Assembly: GCF_001969815.1 (NCBI RefSeq)
Contig: NZ_MRBK01000013.1
Span: 62,001 to 126,000, forward strand
Length of the DNA: 64,000 bases
Source of the DNA: Bacillus swezeyi
Lineage (GTDB): Bacteria > Bacillota > Bacilli > Bacillales > Bacillaceae
Direction of reading: 5' to 3'
Shown piece after piece: positions 40,914 to 49,841 of this stretch. Under the pieces are notes generated by a model. It was not told the origin of the DNA. It did not search any database and worked only from the letters and a program-made list of their open reading frames with translations. Each line of letters opens with the position of its first letter. Position 1 is the stretch's first letter. Both the position numbers and the translations under genes were made by a program.

Positions 40914-41312
40914 TTGCTTTGGTATGAAACCATTTCTGGGGACGAGAAGAAAACATACATTAAGCGGATCGAGTTTCATTTGAGAAATTGGAAAAATTAC
41001 AAAGCGGCGGTATTAAATCTGGAGAGGAGGATGGATAAGGAAGAACAGAGCGGATTGGTGAAAGAGACGGACGTGCATTATCAAATTGATGCGGAAAAAA
41101 GACTCTATCAATTTTTGCTGGACTCCATGGAGACAGCTTTGGCTGAATTGGACGAGATTGAGCGGACGCTTGTTGAATATCGGTATATTCAAAATTGGAG
41201 CATGGGGAAATGCGCAATAGAAATCGGCTATAGTGAAAAAACATTGTTTTTATTAAAAAAAACGCTGCTCGATAAGCTGCTTGTCAGTTTGGCAGCGATC
41301 ACGAATATTTAG
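40914..41312 (+). CDS. ArpU/XpaF-like phage-type transcriptional regulator
   Basis: A 132-residue protein whose C-terminal half has an HTH of the ArpU/sigma-region-4 type (LVEYRYIQNWSMGKCAIEIG, YSEKTLFLLKKTLLDKL). Phage late-gene activators and the XpaF proteins of B. licheniformis look like this. The start is TTG 40914, six nt after GGGGGG; longer readings would begin inside the promoter. It is under a LexA box and upstream of a small membrane protein and an amidase, so it probably switches on lysis genes after DNA damage. Confidence 0.72.
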   Translation: MLWYETISGDEKKTYIKRIEFHLRNWKNYKAAVLNLERRMDKEEQSGLVKETDVHYQIDAEKRLYQFLLDSMETALAELDEIERTLVEYRYIQNWSMGKCAIEIGYSEKTLFLLKKTLLDKLLVSLAAITNI

Positions 41313-41325
41313 CACAGCGCCTTTG

Positions 41326-41360
41326 GGACTTGTTTTCAGGAACGGAGACAAGTCCTTTTT
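41326..41360 (+). terminator. Terminator after the regulator gene
   Basis: GGACTTGT and ACAAGTCC stem with a 14-nt loop, then TTTTTGC. Confidence 0.75.
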
Positions 41361-41543
41361 GCATTTGCACCAAGCTTCCTTCCGTTTTTCTTCAGTTTCC
41401 TGACAGGATGATGACAGGGAGGACGAGCGGTTTCCTTTTATGATGAAGACAACCTTTTATTCAGCGAGGGGGCTGATCAAGATGTGACGCAGTAAACAGA
41501 GGTATTTGCTTGGACAATCGGCTGAAAAGGGAGGGGAAAGAAT

Positions 41544-41831
41544 ATGGACATTTCTGAAATCGGACTCGTTCCGCTGATTACAGGTTTGGTGCATACGGTA
41601 AAGCTTCTGGGCGTTCAGAAACGATTTCTCCCCGTCTATGCAGTGGTTTTCGGCATCTGTATTTCATTGTTTTTGACATCGGGAAACTGGAAGGAAGACA
41701 TGATGATCGGAACGTGGCTAGGATTGTCATCAGTCGGTTTTTATTCAGGTTCAAAAAACATCTTAAAACCATTAAACAAGGAGGAAATCGAACATGAAGA
41801 TTTATTTGGATCCGGGACACGGCGGAAGTGA
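41544..41831 (+). CDS. Small holin-like membrane protein (XpaL1-like)
   Basis: A 95-residue protein with two to three hydrophobic segments (about residues 8-22, 27-47, 53-75) and a charged tail. It lies directly upstream of, and overlaps by 38 nt, an amidase gene; that order is typical of holin-endolysin pairs. In B. licheniformis similar genes have been called xpaL1/xpaL2 (from memory). A GGGAGGGG site precedes the ATG. Confidence 0.7.
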   Translation: MDISEIGLVPLITGLVHTVKLLGVQKRFLPVYAVVFGICISLFLTSGNWKEDMMIGTWLGLSSVGFYSGSKNILKPLNKEEIEHEDLFGSGTRRK

Positions 41832-42471
41832 TCCGGGAGCAGCAGGAAACGGCCTGCAGGAAAAAAACGTCACATTGGCCATTGCATTGAGGATCAATGA
41901 TATCCTTTTAAAGGAGTATGCCAATGCCGAAACAAGGCTGAGCAGGATGACGGACAAAACAGTCTCGCTTCAGGAACGCACGGATGATGCCAATTCGTGG
42001 GGCGCGGATTTGTTTGTTTCCATTCATACAAACGCTTTTGACGGGACAGCCTACGGGTATGAAGACTACATTTACAGCGGCTTGTCCGATGAGTCTGTAA
42101 CCGCTCTTTATCAAAGAATCATTCATCAAGAAGTGATCAAACTTAACGGACTCCGGGACAGAGGGATGAAAAAAGCGAACTTTCATGTCCTTCGGGAAAC
42201 CGCCATGCCTGCTATTTTAACTGAGAACGGATTTATTGACCATGCCGGCGATTCGGCAAAAATGAAAAGCGCCGCCTGGATTGAACAGACTGCAAGAGGG
42301 CATGTCAACGGGATTGCCGTCTGTCTGGGTCTTACGAAAAATGACACTTCATTATATAAGGTGACGATGGACGGAGGACAAATTGGGGCCTATCAAGAAA
42401 AAGACGATGTTTTGAACGTGATATCTTCAAACTGGGACAGCTTTCAGACGGCAGAGATTGTAAAAGGATAA
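41794..42471 (+). CDS. N-acetylmuramoyl-L-alanine amidase (Amidase_3; CwlM/XpaL2-like)
   Basis: A 225-residue amidase without a signal peptide. The zinc ligands are visible: His in YLDPGHGGSDPGA (about residue 8), Glu in NGLQEKN (about residue 23), and His in LFVSIHTNAF, with the catalytic Glu in ILTENGFIDH. The C-terminal 40 residues are only half of a wall-binding SPOR-like repeat (SLYKVTMDGGQIGAYQEKD). It closely recalls CwlM of B. licheniformis. Export would need the holin-like protein encoded upstream. AAGGAGG precedes the ATG. Confidence 0.9.
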   Translation: MKIYLDPGHGGSDPGAAGNGLQEKNVTLAIALRINDILLKEYANAETRLSRMTDKTVSLQERTDDANSWGADLFVSIHTNAFDGTAYGYEDYIYSGLSDESVTALYQRIIHQEVIKLNGLRDRGMKKANFHVLRETAMPAILTENGFIDHAGDSAKMKSAAWIEQTARGHVNGIAVCLGLTKNDTSLYKVTMDGGQIGAYQEKDDVLNVISSNWDSFQTAEIVKG

Positions 42472-42482
42472 CGAAAAAAATC

Positions 42483-42528
42483 AGGAATCCATTTTGAAAA
42501 AAGCGAGATCAAAATGGATTCTTTTTTT
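42483..42528. terminator. Terminator of the amidase gene
   Basis: GAATCCATTTTGA pairs perfectly with TCAAAATGGATTC over an 11-nt loop, with T and A runs on either side. Confidence 0.88.
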
Positions 42529-42639
42529 GAACCTGTTCTTTCGGACCGCTTTCTTAAAACGGCCTTTAAATCCTTTGCCTGCTTGAAGCAGCTCATCTTC
42601 GCGCGATTGTCTTTTAAATGCTTCAGCATTGCAACGATC

Positions 42640-42966
42640 ATAAAGCTGACAATCACAAGAAGAGCCATGAGCTGACAGCCGCTGTACAAAGGGACGCCGA
42701 ACAGCTTGGTGGCTGGCCTCCTCAGGGTAGCTCCACGATCCCATATGTACTTTATAAAGCTCTAGTGCCAGGCCGATGAGGTGGAAAACGCCAATCACTT
42801 TCACTTCATCCAAAGATTCAAGCTTGAATGCTATCATGAATATTTGCACCAATAACAGATCAATAAAATAAAGTCATATCGGGGCATAAAAGGCACTTCA
42901 ACCGCTTTTGTTATGGCAAGAGCAAGAAAAATGACAACCGGAAACAGACAAGCTTTTGCTTGTTCA
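42640..42966 (-). pseudogene. Remnant of a DUF817-family membrane protein
   Basis: The minus strand reads AKACLFPVVIFLALAITKAV and EVPFMPRYDFIL in one frame, then IFMIAFKLESLDEVKV and KVHMGSWSYPEEA in a second, then TKLFGVPLYSG in a third. These segments in this order are those of the DUF817 (YoaT-like) membrane proteins. Both ends are missing and at least two frameshifts are present. The 5' end abuts the stop codon of the crcB gene. Confidence 0.72.
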
Positions 42967-42978
42967 AAACCAAATCGA

Positions 42979-43329
42979 TCAAACAATGCTCCCCGCCCAA
43001 AATCCACCGATGCAGCAAACCATTGTCAGCAATATGTATGCTGCTGATGCCTTTAGGCGTTTTGCCGACAAAAGCTCAACAGCTTCGATGCTGAAGGTGG
43101 AAAATGTTGTGAACCCGCCGAAAAATCCCGTTCCCACGACGATTGAGAGTACTTGATTGTCAATTCCAAGGCTGACAAATAGGCCGAGGGCGAAAGAGCC
43201 AAGAATGTTGATCAGCATAATGCTGACCGGTATACGCGGATGGGGAAGCCTCGACATGATGATATTGCCGAGCCAAAACCTCAGAACAGACCCGATTCCT
43301 CCCGCGATCATAAAACCAGCTGCCATCAT
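42979..43329 (-). CDS. crcB: Fluoride channel subunit CrcB/Fluc (YhdU-like)
   Basis: A 116-residue protein with four membrane helices. Fluc signature residues are [14 protein letters not shown] near the N terminus, NILGSFALG, and the [15 protein letters not shown] motif (about residue 72) that lines the fluoride path. Dual-topology Fluc channels export F-; two-gene versions form heterodimers. Its ATG overlaps the stop of the neighbouring crcB by 4 nt, so the two subunits are co-translated. Confidence 0.92.
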   Translation of the reverse strand: MMAAGFMIAGGIGSVLRFWLGNIIMSRLPHPRIPVSIMLINILGSFALGLFVSLGIDNQVLSIVVGTGFFGGFTTFSTFSIEAVELLSAKRLKASAAYILLTMVCCIGGFWAGSIV

Positions 43330-43727
43330 GATTCAAACCGCTCCTTTTCTTTTCCTGCTGCTCTGCTGATCCGTTTTCCAAAGACAATCCCTAACAAAGC
43401 GAAGCATATCCCGCCGGCAAGGGAAGCCGCTAAGTACAAGACTCCGGTTTGCGGTACAGAGGATTGAAGGATCAGGGCGGTTTCCTTGGAAAACGCAGAC
43501 ATTGTCGTATACCCTCCGCAAAAACCGGTACCTAAACATAGCTGAACGAGCGGTTTTTTTGCCCTGAACGAAAAAAAGCCTGTCAGCAGACCGAGAAGCA
43601 AGCTCCCCGAGATATTTTCGACAAAAGTCGCCCAGGGAAAAAAACCGCTGTCTGTATTCAAGTTTAAGACATAACGAAGAAGGGAGCCGAGTGCTCCTCC
43701 TATAAAAACGGCAACATACGATTTCAT
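43326..43727 (-). CDS. crcB: Fluoride channel subunit CrcB/Fluc (YhdV-like)
   Basis: A 133-residue second Fluc subunit with [25 protein letters not shown] and [15 protein letters not shown], and four helices. It overlaps yhdW by 4 nt on one side and the other crcB by 4 nt on the other, so yhdW-crcB-crcB is one operon. The fluoride riboswitch often found before crcB was looked for upstream of yhdW and not seen. Confidence 0.92.
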   Translation of the reverse strand: MKSYVAVFIGGALGSLLRYVLNLNTDSGFFPWATFVENISGSLLLGLLTGFFSFRAKKPLVQLCLGTGFCGGYTTMSAFSKETALILQSSVPQTGVLYLAASLAGGICFALLGIVFGKRISRAAGKEKERFES

Positions 43728-44446
43728 GGTTTTCCTTCTTTCTTGAAATAATCCGGATAATCGGTAATGAGTCCGTCAATTTTCCAGCTCTCAAGACGGC
43801 GGCCTGTTTTTGGCCCGTTGACCGTCCATGCAAAAGCTTTTAAATCATAACTGTGAATCGATTCGATCAGGAAAGAGCTGAGCATCGTATGTTTGACGCT
43901 GACATAGCCCGCAAATGACGCAATATGCCGAAGTCTGCTGCGCGGCACCATTCCAAATCTCGGCTTGATCAAAACAGCGGATGGAATTGAAGGATACAGC
44001 TTGTGAAGCGTCATCATTGCGCCGGCATCAAAGGATTGGACGATCGTATTCATGGAGACGCCGAATCGGCTGATCAGCTTCCCGATCGCTTGTTCAATTC
44101 CCGGCTGTGTTTTGGAAGACTTGATTTCAATGAGCAGTCCCATTTTTTTGTGATACTTCTGAAGAACGTCTTCAAGAGCTGGGATTTGTTCACCTTGAAA
44201 CTCGGGGCCGAACCAGCTTCCCGCATCAAGCTTTTCAAGCTCGCTCATCGTAAACTGCCGAACAAAGCCCGCGCCGTCTGTCGTTCTGTCGACCTTGTCA
44301 TCATGAATGACCGCAAGCTTTCCGTCCTTTGTTAATTGTACATCAAGCTCAATAAAGTCAGCTCCAAGCTCTCTTGCTTTATCAAAAGCGGCAAACGTAT
44401 TTTCCGGGGCGTAAGCTGAAGCTCCGCGATGGGCGATGATATGCAA
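43724..44446 (-). CDS. yhdW: Glycerophosphodiester phosphodiesterase YhdW
   Basis: A 240-residue cytoplasmic GDPD. It hydrolyses glycerophosphodiesters to glycerol-3-phosphate and an alcohol. The active-site His-Arg is in IIAHRGASAYAPENT, metal ligands in FIELDVQLTKDG, and the second His in AVIHDDKVDRTT. The C-terminal end is AFAWTVNGPKTGRRLESWKIDGLITDYP-like. TTG 44446, eight or nine nt after GAAGAGGAG, gives MHIIAHRGAS and matches the B. subtilis start better than ATG 44479. Confidence 0.9.
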   Translation of the reverse strand: MHIIAHRGASAYAPENTFAAFDKARELGADFIELDVQLTKDGKLAVIHDDKVDRTTDGAGFVRQFTMSELEKLDAGSWFGPEFQGEQIPALEDVLQKYHKKMGLLIEIKSSKTQPGIEQAIGKLISRFGVSMNTIVQSFDAGAMMTLHKLYPSIPSAVLIKPRFGMVPRSRLRHIASFAGYVSVKHTMLSSFLIESIHSYDLKAFAWTVNGPKTGRRLESWKIDGLITDYPDYFKKEGKP

Positions 44447-44652
44447 AGATGTCAGCTCCTCTTCATAAAATCTTTCCATATCTAGGATACCTGAAGAGGT
44501 GATGCAAGTAAATCGCCAGTCCCGAAATATTCAAAAACAGAACAGAGCAAAAAAACGCGCGATGGAAACGACAAAGCTCGTCAAAATTAGTGCGAAAGCA
44601 TCATTTGTTCAATATTTCAGATATTTTATAATGGACAAAAGGAGGCGAGATG

Positions 44653-44760
44653 ATGGGTAAAGGGAGAATGAAAGTGGAAGAACGGATTAAGATCGAAACC
44701 GATGCTGAAATGTTTAAAGCAACTCTCCTTGATCAAACACAGTCTCAAAAGAAAAAATAA
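44653..44760 (+). CDS. yhdX: Small conserved protein YhdX, 35 residues
   Basis: A short hydrophilic protein, MGKGRMKVEERIKIETD at the start and ending SQKKK, of the same length and charge pattern as B. subtilis YhdX (35 residues). An excellent AAAGGAGG lies just upstream; ATG 44650 is also possible. Function unknown. The position between yhdW and yhdY agrees with B. subtilis. A terminator follows at 44805. Confidence 0.82.
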   Translation: MGKGRMKVEERIKIETDAEMFKATLLDQTQSQKKK

Positions 44761-44804
44761 CGGTGTTGGCCCGAAATGTCTCTTGGATACAAACTCAACC
44801 GATC

Positions 44805-44836
44805 AAACTCCGGATGATGCATTCCGGAGTTTTTTG
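44805..44836 (+). terminator. Terminator after yhdX
   Basis: AAACTCCGGA pairs with TCCGGAGTTT over eight bases, then TTTTTTG. Confidence 0.85.
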
Positions 44837-44889
44837 TTGAAAGCTAAAAAAACAGACTAAAGTGCGAATCCTATATCAATAGAATAGGG

Positions 44890-45160
44890 AGGCAGCAGGT
44901 GTTGAATACTACCGTCATTCAGTTTGCCAAAGTGGCTGAGAAATAAGATTTTGTCGCCAGCCCGAAAAGTGGCCATTCTTTTTTTTTGTCCCATCTGCCT
45001 GTGAAAAGGCGAGTGGTCCTGGACATCGGGTGTGGTTCTGGATGACTGGTTTTCTGAGCTGTCCAATTGCTTCGATGAAGTCATTGTTTGGGAAAAGCAA
45101 ATCGATTAAGCTTTCAGGATTGAGCTGCTGCGCAATAAAATGAGAAATTTTTCGAAGCAT
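44890..45160 (+). pseudogene. Remnant of a class I SAM methyltransferase
   Basis: The plus strand reads LSHLPVKRRVVLDIGCGSG (about 44984-45042) followed by a stop, and in a shifted frame FSELSNCFDEVIVWEKQID. VLDIGCGSG is motif I of class I methyltransferases and the next piece resembles the segment that ends in the acidic SAM ligand. The N-terminal piece (GVEYYRHSVCQSG) is in the first frame but broken by a stop. Only a fragment of about 90 residues survives. Confidence 0.45.
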
Positions 45161-45205
45161 CTAGTATAATAGATGGTTGATGAGCTTTAATAAGGAGAGA
45201 AAGCA

Positions 45206-46282
45206 ATGTTTACAAAATATATGACAATGGAATTTGCCGCAGAAATCGGAATCAGCATCGGCATCCTGCTTTTATTTTTCTTGCTTAGAAAAATATTTAC
45301 GAAATACTTGTTCAACCTGATTCTGAAATTGACGAATAAAACAAAAACGGATTTTTTCAGTCAGGTGGCGCGGGCGTTTGAAAAACCCGCTAGATGGTTT
45401 TTTGCTATACTCGGTATTTATTTGGCCATTATTTACTCCCCGTTTTTCGATACCCACATGGCCATCGTCCATAAGCTGTACAGAGTGTCCGTCATCATCA
45501 TCATTGTCAGCGGACTCTACAATTTAACGGCATCATCATCGGTTTTATTCTATAAAATCAATAAGCGGCTTGAACTTGACATGGACGACATTCTCGCGCC
45601 GTTTTTGTCAAAAATTCTCCGTTTTATCATCGTCGCGCTCGGTATCAGCGTCATTGCCGGTGAGTTCGATTATGATGTGAACGGTTTTGTTGCCGGCCTC
45701 GGGCTCGGGGGATTTGCTTTCGCACTTGCGGCAAAAGATACCGTCGGGAACTTTTTCGGGGGAATTGTGATCATCATGGAGAAGCCTTTTACAATAGGAG
45801 ATTGGATTGAAACGAACATCGTCATCGGAACGGTCGAGGATATTTCGTTCAGAAGCACGAGAGTTCGTACGGCGGGAGAGGCGCTTGTAACTGTTCCCAA
45901 CTCTGTGCTTGCCAATGAAGCGATTATGAACTGGACGAAAATGCGGAAGCGCCAGGTCACGTTCTCACTCGATATCGATCCGTCAACACCGCGGGAAAAG
46001 GTCGAAAGATGTGTGGAGCGGTTTAAAGAAATGCTGCGGTCGCATGAGCAGGTGAACCAAGATGTCATTATGGTTAATCTAGAAGTATTGCAGGATACGC
46101 ATTTGAGCATCTTTTTCAACTACTATACCAATACAACGGTGTGGGCTGAAAATTTAGACGTCAGACAGGACGTGAACTACAAAATCCTCGACATTATGAA
46201 AGAAGAAGAGGTGGATTTTGTATCGCCTGGACACAGTCTCTTTGAATTGAAGAAAATGACGGATCAGCAAAACAATGCCTAG
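45206..46282 (+). CDS. yhdY: MscS-type mechanosensitive channel YhdY
   Basis: A 358-residue protein. Four hydrophobic segments (about 12-30, 60-78, 95-115, 135-150) lead to the pore helix VAGLGLGGFAFALAAKDTVGNFFGG (residues about 160-184), the MscS hallmark, then the cytoplasmic beta domain (DWIETNIVIGTVEDISFRSTRVR) and a C-terminal domain. It should open under membrane tension during osmotic downshock. AAGGAGAG precedes the ATG. Confidence 0.92.
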   Translation: MFTKYMTMEFAAEIGISIGILLLFFLLRKIFTKYLFNLILKLTNKTKTDFFSQVARAFEKPARWFFAILGIYLAIIYSPFFDTHMAIVHKLYRVSVIIIIVSGLYNLTASSSVLFYKINKRLELDMDDILAPFLSKILRFIIVALGISVIAGEFDYDVNGFVAGLGLGGFAFALAAKDTVGNFFGGIVIIMEKPFTIGDWIETNIVIGTVEDISFRSTRVRTAGEALVTVPNSVLANEAIMNWTKMRKRQVTFSLDIDPSTPREKVERCVERFKEMLRSHEQVNQDVIMVNLEVLQDTHLSIFFNYYTNTTVWAENLDVRQDVNYKILDIMKEEEVDFVSPGHSLFELKKMTDQQNNA

Positions 46283-46315
46283 AAAGATCGTTTTGAGAAA
46301 GGGGGAGGGCGCCGA

Positions 46316-47065
46316 ATGCAGGGAGAAACCGGGAAGTTTTTGGAGATGATCGAAAGCGCCAGGCGCATTACCGTGTTAACGGGCGCCGGAATGAGCACTG
46401 AATCCGGCATTCCGGATTTTCGCTCAGCAGGCGGAATCTGGACGGAAGATATGTCGAGAATGGAAGCGATGAGCCTTGATTATTTCGAGCGTTTTCCAAA
46501 GCTTTTTTGGCCAAAGTTTAAAGAGCTTTTTCAAATCAAGATGACAGGCTCGTTTCAGCCGAATGCAGGGCATCTATATTTAGCCGATCTTGAGCGGAAG
46601 GGGAAAGAAGTCAGGGTGTTCACGCAAAATATTGACGGGCTTCATAACAAGGCGGGCAGCCGCCATGTATATGAACTGCACGGCTCCATTCAAACGGCCG
46701 CGTGCCCTAAATGCGGGACGCGCTATGGGCTGGACCATATTTTGCAAGCTGAAGTTCCCAGATGCTGCCGTGTGAATGAAAAGGGAAGAGAGTGCGGCCT
46801 TATTTTAAAGACCGATGTCGTTTTGTTCGGCGACGCTGTTCAGCATTTCGATACTCTTTTTGAGAGTCTTGATCAATCTGACCTGCTTTTAGTGATCGGC
46901 ACCTCGCTTGAAGTGGCGCCTGTCAGATTTATCCCTGAGGAAGCGCACGCGATTCCCGGACTAAAGAAAATGATGATCAATCTGGATGAAACACCTTATG
47001 ATCATTTGTTTGACCTTGTGATCCATCACAAAATCGCTGAGTTTGCCAAATTAATAAACGGTTAA
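46316..47065 (+). CDS. srtN: NAD-dependent protein deacetylase SrtN (sirtuin)
   Basis: A 249-residue sirtuin (B. subtilis YhdZ/SrtN 247). It removes acetyl groups from lysines, for example on AcsA, using NAD+. NAD site TGAGMSTESGIPDFRS (residue about 20), TQNIDGLHNKAGS, the catalytic His in YELHGS, zinc Cys pair CPKC and a second Cys set in RCCRVNEKGREC, then VVLFGDAV and VIGTSLEVAP. Residues between the two zinc pairs are slightly longer than usual. AGGGGGAGGG precedes the ATG. Confidence 0.95.
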   Translation: MQGETGKFLEMIESARRITVLTGAGMSTESGIPDFRSAGGIWTEDMSRMEAMSLDYFERFPKLFWPKFKELFQIKMTGSFQPNAGHLYLADLERKGKEVRVFTQNIDGLHNKAGSRHVYELHGSIQTAACPKCGTRYGLDHILQAEVPRCCRVNEKGRECGLILKTDVVLFGDAVQHFDTLFESLDQSDLLLVIGTSLEVAPVRFIPEEAHAIPGLKKMMINLDETPYDHLFDLVIHHKIAEFAKLING

Positions 47066-47066
47066 G

Positions 47067-47089
47067 AGGCGTTCCCGCCGGGAACGCCT
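47067..47089. terminator. Hairpin after srtN
   Basis: AGGCGTTCCC and GGGAACGCCT with a GCC loop. Only TT follows, so it is a weak terminator by sequence. Confidence 0.55.
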
Positions 47090-47116
47090 TCACTATGATC
47101 TCTTCCGGCAGCTTTG

Positions 47117-47611
47117 TCATAGATATTGATAATAAAAAACGGTAGCATCCAGTTCGCCGTTAGCCGACTCAGCATAGGCGGGAATTCGTCCAGCTTCCCT
47201 AAATCCGAGTGACGTATAAAGAAGATTTGAAGGATCGCCTTCTCTCGTATCAAGAACAAGCAGTGATCTGCTTGCCTGTTTCGCTCTTTGCAATGCTTGT
47301 TGCATTAATAGACGAGCGATGCCTTGCCGTCTGAAGGCAGGGGCAGTCATTAATTTACAGATTTCAGCTCTGTGGCGGCCATTCGGTTTCGTACACAGAG
47401 CAATCTGAACACTTCCGGCAATTTCATCGTTCTGTCTGGCTATCAGTAAAATGACGCTGGGTGAGAAGGCCGTTTGCCAATATTCTTTTGCCTGCACCTG
47501 GTTAAGCGGCGGCAAAAAACCGATAGATGCCCCGTCATTCACCACTTCAACGAGAAGACCCGCCAATTGATCAATTTCTTCTGTGATCGATTTTACTTCT
47601 TCAATCTGCAT
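47117..47611 (-). CDS. GNAT-family N-acetyltransferase
   Basis: A 164-residue acetyltransferase with the acetyl-CoA loop RRQGIARLLMQQALQRAK (about residue 95) and the C-terminal LYTSLGFREAGRIPAYAES. The early segment GASIGFLPPLNQVQAKEYW resembles the N-acetyltransferases acting on small amines or antibiotics; the substrate is unknown. ATG 47611, 6 nt after GGGGTG, is preferred over ATG 47626, which lies before that site. Confidence 0.85.
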   Translation of the reverse strand: MQIEEVKSITEEIDQLAGLLVEVVNDGASIGFLPPLNQVQAKEYWQTAFSPSVILLIARQNDEIAGSVQIALCTKPNGRHRAEICKLMTAPAFRRQGIARLLMQQALQRAKQASRSLLVLDTREGDPSNLLYTSLGFREAGRIPAYAESANGELDATVFYYQYL

Positions 47612-47725
47612 CTTAAAACACCCCATTTTATCAACTTATCTGTTTAATATAGCCGAGGCTCTTTTTTTGGCAACAAGTGTGTCAGATTTTATGACGGATA
47701 TGATGATGATCAAGTCTTTCTTTTA

Positions 47726-47752
47726 TTAAAAAAATCCCCTTAAAAAGGGGAT
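47726..47752 (-). terminator. Terminator of yheN
   Basis: ATCCCCTT / AAGGGGAT stem; a seven-A run on the left supplies the T tract on the minus strand. Confidence 0.8.
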
Positions 47753-47767
47753 CAGTATGGCAATTTG

Positions 47768-48667
47768 CTATTCGTGAACAGGTGTCATCGATTCATCAAG
47801 TGTTTCGAATGAATAACCCATGTTTTTTAAATTTGTGATCAATAGCGGCAATGACTGAACAGTTGAAGGAATATCATGCATCAAGATCACTATCGGCTGT
47901 TTCGACTGCCGCTTTTCGATCGTATTCAGCTGGTTCATGACTTCCGGAACAAACTTTTGACTCCTGTATTTCCAGTCAAGGCTGTCGATATTCCAGTCCC
48001 AATAAGTAAACCCGTTTTTCTTCAGAACATTCTTTTGAGCATCGGTAAGCGACGGTTTGCTTCCGTATGGCGTTCTGATCAGATGGGTTTCAACCCCGGT
48101 AATCGACTTCAGCGTTTTTTGAGCCTGCTTCATTTCCAAGTTAGGAGAATTGGCGTCTTTATAAAATTGCTTCTGGTCATGGGTCACCCCATGAAGTCCA
48201 AGTGCATGGCCCTGCTGCTTCATATTGAGAACGGCTTGTCTGTGAACCTTCATGTTTGGCTCAAGCATGAAAAACGTTGCCTTGACATCATGTTCTGATA
48301 AGATCTGCAACAGCCTTTGGCTGACCGCTGAAGGGCCGTCATCAAAAGTCAGATAAATCGTTTTTTCATTCTTTTTTTCTTCCGCTGCTTTTTTCTTTTC
48401 TTTTTCCTGCTCGCGTTTTGCGATCTCCTGTTTTGTGCTCAGGTGATCAAGAAGCTGTCCTTGCGTTGCCTTTTTAAGCGGGATGCTATCTCCTTCATGC
48501 CGCATTTGACTGTTTTCAGACATTGTCAGCTCTTTTTTGTCAGGGGTGTCAGAGGACTGTGACAAATCCCAAACGTAGAGAAGGATCAGACACAAAATGA
48601 CAAAACATGCTGTTTTCGTCAACAGATAAGCTACAGATGGAGATGTTTTTTTTGAAACTTGGCGCAT
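47768..48667 (-). CDS. yheN: Polysaccharide deacetylase YheN
   Basis: A 299-residue membrane-anchored NodB-type deacetylase. One N-terminal helix (about residues 14-30), a Lys/Glu-rich linker (EKEKKKAAEEKKNE) and the NodB domain: TFDDGPSA (metal Asp), HGVTH (metal His pair), RTPYGSKP, DWNIDSLDW and ILMHD. All five family motifs are intact. It probably removes N-acetyl groups from peptidoglycan or another wall polysaccharide. Confidence 0.9.
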   Translation of the reverse strand: MRQVSKKTSPSVAYLLTKTACFVILCLILLYVWDLSQSSDTPDKKELTMSENSQMRHEGDSIPLKKATQGQLLDHLSTKQEIAKREQEKEKKKAAEEKKNEKTIYLTFDDGPSAVSQRLLQILSEHDVKATFFMLEPNMKVHRQAVLNMKQQGHALGLHGVTHDQKQFYKDANSPNLEMKQAQKTLKSITGVETHLIRTPYGSKPSLTDAQKNVLKKNGFTYWDWNIDSLDWKYRSQKFVPEVMNQLNTIEKRQSKQPIVILMHDIPSTVQSLPLLITNLKNMGYSFETLDESMTPVHE

Positions 48668-48952
48668 GTCACTCTCTCCGTATCATTTTTCGATTCCATT
48701 ATGTAATAGAAAGCGAGTCTCATAAAATAATGGATCACAATTTTTAAGTATACAGGATTGGAAGGAAGATGGGTACCGGGTGTAGTGAAAAATATATCAA
48801 ATTTTTAGAGAAAATGCTGAAACTTAGAAGAAGAGGTTTTTTATCCGTCAGCGGGAAAGTTTTTGGAAATCTTGCACTATTTTGAACGATACCGACATGT
48901 TAGAATGGAATGGAGAAAATCGAGAAACCATAAAAAACAAGGGGATGGAGAA

Positions 48953-49804
48953 ATGAAGGTTTTTTTTAACGGCCGGCTGATTGAACGGAGCGAATGTGCT
49001 GTTGATATCGAAGACAGAGGATATCAATTTGGAGACGGTGTCTATGAAGTCATCCGCATTTACAATGGGAGCTTTTATACGCTTAATGAACACATTGCCC
49101 GTTTTTTCAAAAGCGCAGCCGAAATCGGCATTGATCTGCCGTTTTCAGAAGCTGAGCTTAAGGGAGAGCTAAAAGAGCTTATTGAAGCCAATCAGGTTCA
49201 AGACGGAGGGCTCTACCTTCAAGCGACAAGAGGAAAGGCGCCGAGAAAGCATCAATATGAAGCAGGGCTCACCCCTCAAGTGACCGCTTATACGTTTCCG
49301 ATTCAAAAACCTGAAAAAGAACAGCAACACGGCGTTTCCGTAATCACAGCAGACGATCTGCGCTGGCTGAGATGCGATATTAAAAGCCTGAATCTGCTGT
49401 ACAACGTCATGATCAAACAAAAAGCAAGCGAAGCTTCCTCGTTTGAGGCGATTTTGATTCGTGACGGCGTCGTGACGGAAGGGACATCTTCAAACGTTTA
49501 TGCCGTCAAACAAAACGTCATTTACACTCACCCCGCGACAAATCTCATTTTAAACGGCATCACACGGATGAAATTGCTCGAGCTGTTTGCGAAAAACGGC
49601 TGGCAGCATAAAGAAAAAGCCATTACAAAAGACGAACTGCTGAGTGCGGATGAAGTGTTTATTTCATCAACAACAGCCGAAGTGATTCCGGTCACGGTGA
49701 TCGACGGACAGAAAGTCGGAACAGGAACGCCGGGCCCGCTTACAAAAGAAGTACAAAAAGCAATGCAAAACAGCATTTTGTCAGAAACGGCAAAACCTGT
49801 TTAA
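48953..49804 (+). CDS. dat: D-alanine aminotransferase Dat
   Basis: A 283-residue fold-type IV PLP enzyme (YheM/Dat). It makes D-glutamate or D-alanine for cell-wall peptides. The PLP Lys144 is in [11 protein letters not shown], with [17 protein letters not shown] near residue 21, [11 protein letters not shown] and the phosphate-binding [11 protein letters not shown] at the end. ATG 48953 with AGGGGATGGAG is preferred over an upstream in-frame start at 48863. Confidence 0.95.
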   Translation: MKVFFNGRLIERSECAVDIEDRGYQFGDGVYEVIRIYNGSFYTLNEHIARFFKSAAEIGIDLPFSEAELKGELKELIEANQVQDGGLYLQATRGKAPRKHQYEAGLTPQVTAYTFPIQKPEKEQQHGVSVITADDLRWLRCDIKSLNLLYNVMIKQKASEASSFEAILIRDGVVTEGTSSNVYAVKQNVIYTHPATNLILNGITRMKLLELFAKNGWQHKEKAITKDELLSADEVFISSTTAEVIPVTVIDGQKVGTGTPGPLTKEVQKAMQNSILSETAKPV

Positions 49805-49810
49805 TAAAGA

Positions 49811-49841
49811 AAAGCGCCGCTCCAGCAGAGAACGGCGCTTT
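49811..49841 (+). terminator. Hairpin after dat
   Basis: AAAGCGCCG pairs with CGGCGCTTT over a 13-nt loop; followed by CAGCG, so there is no T run beyond the stem. Confidence 0.55.

Noticed and set aside
44447..44600. Fluoride riboswitch before the yhdW-crcB operon
   Set aside because: The conserved crcB-motif core could not be found on the minus strand here, although the context made it likely.
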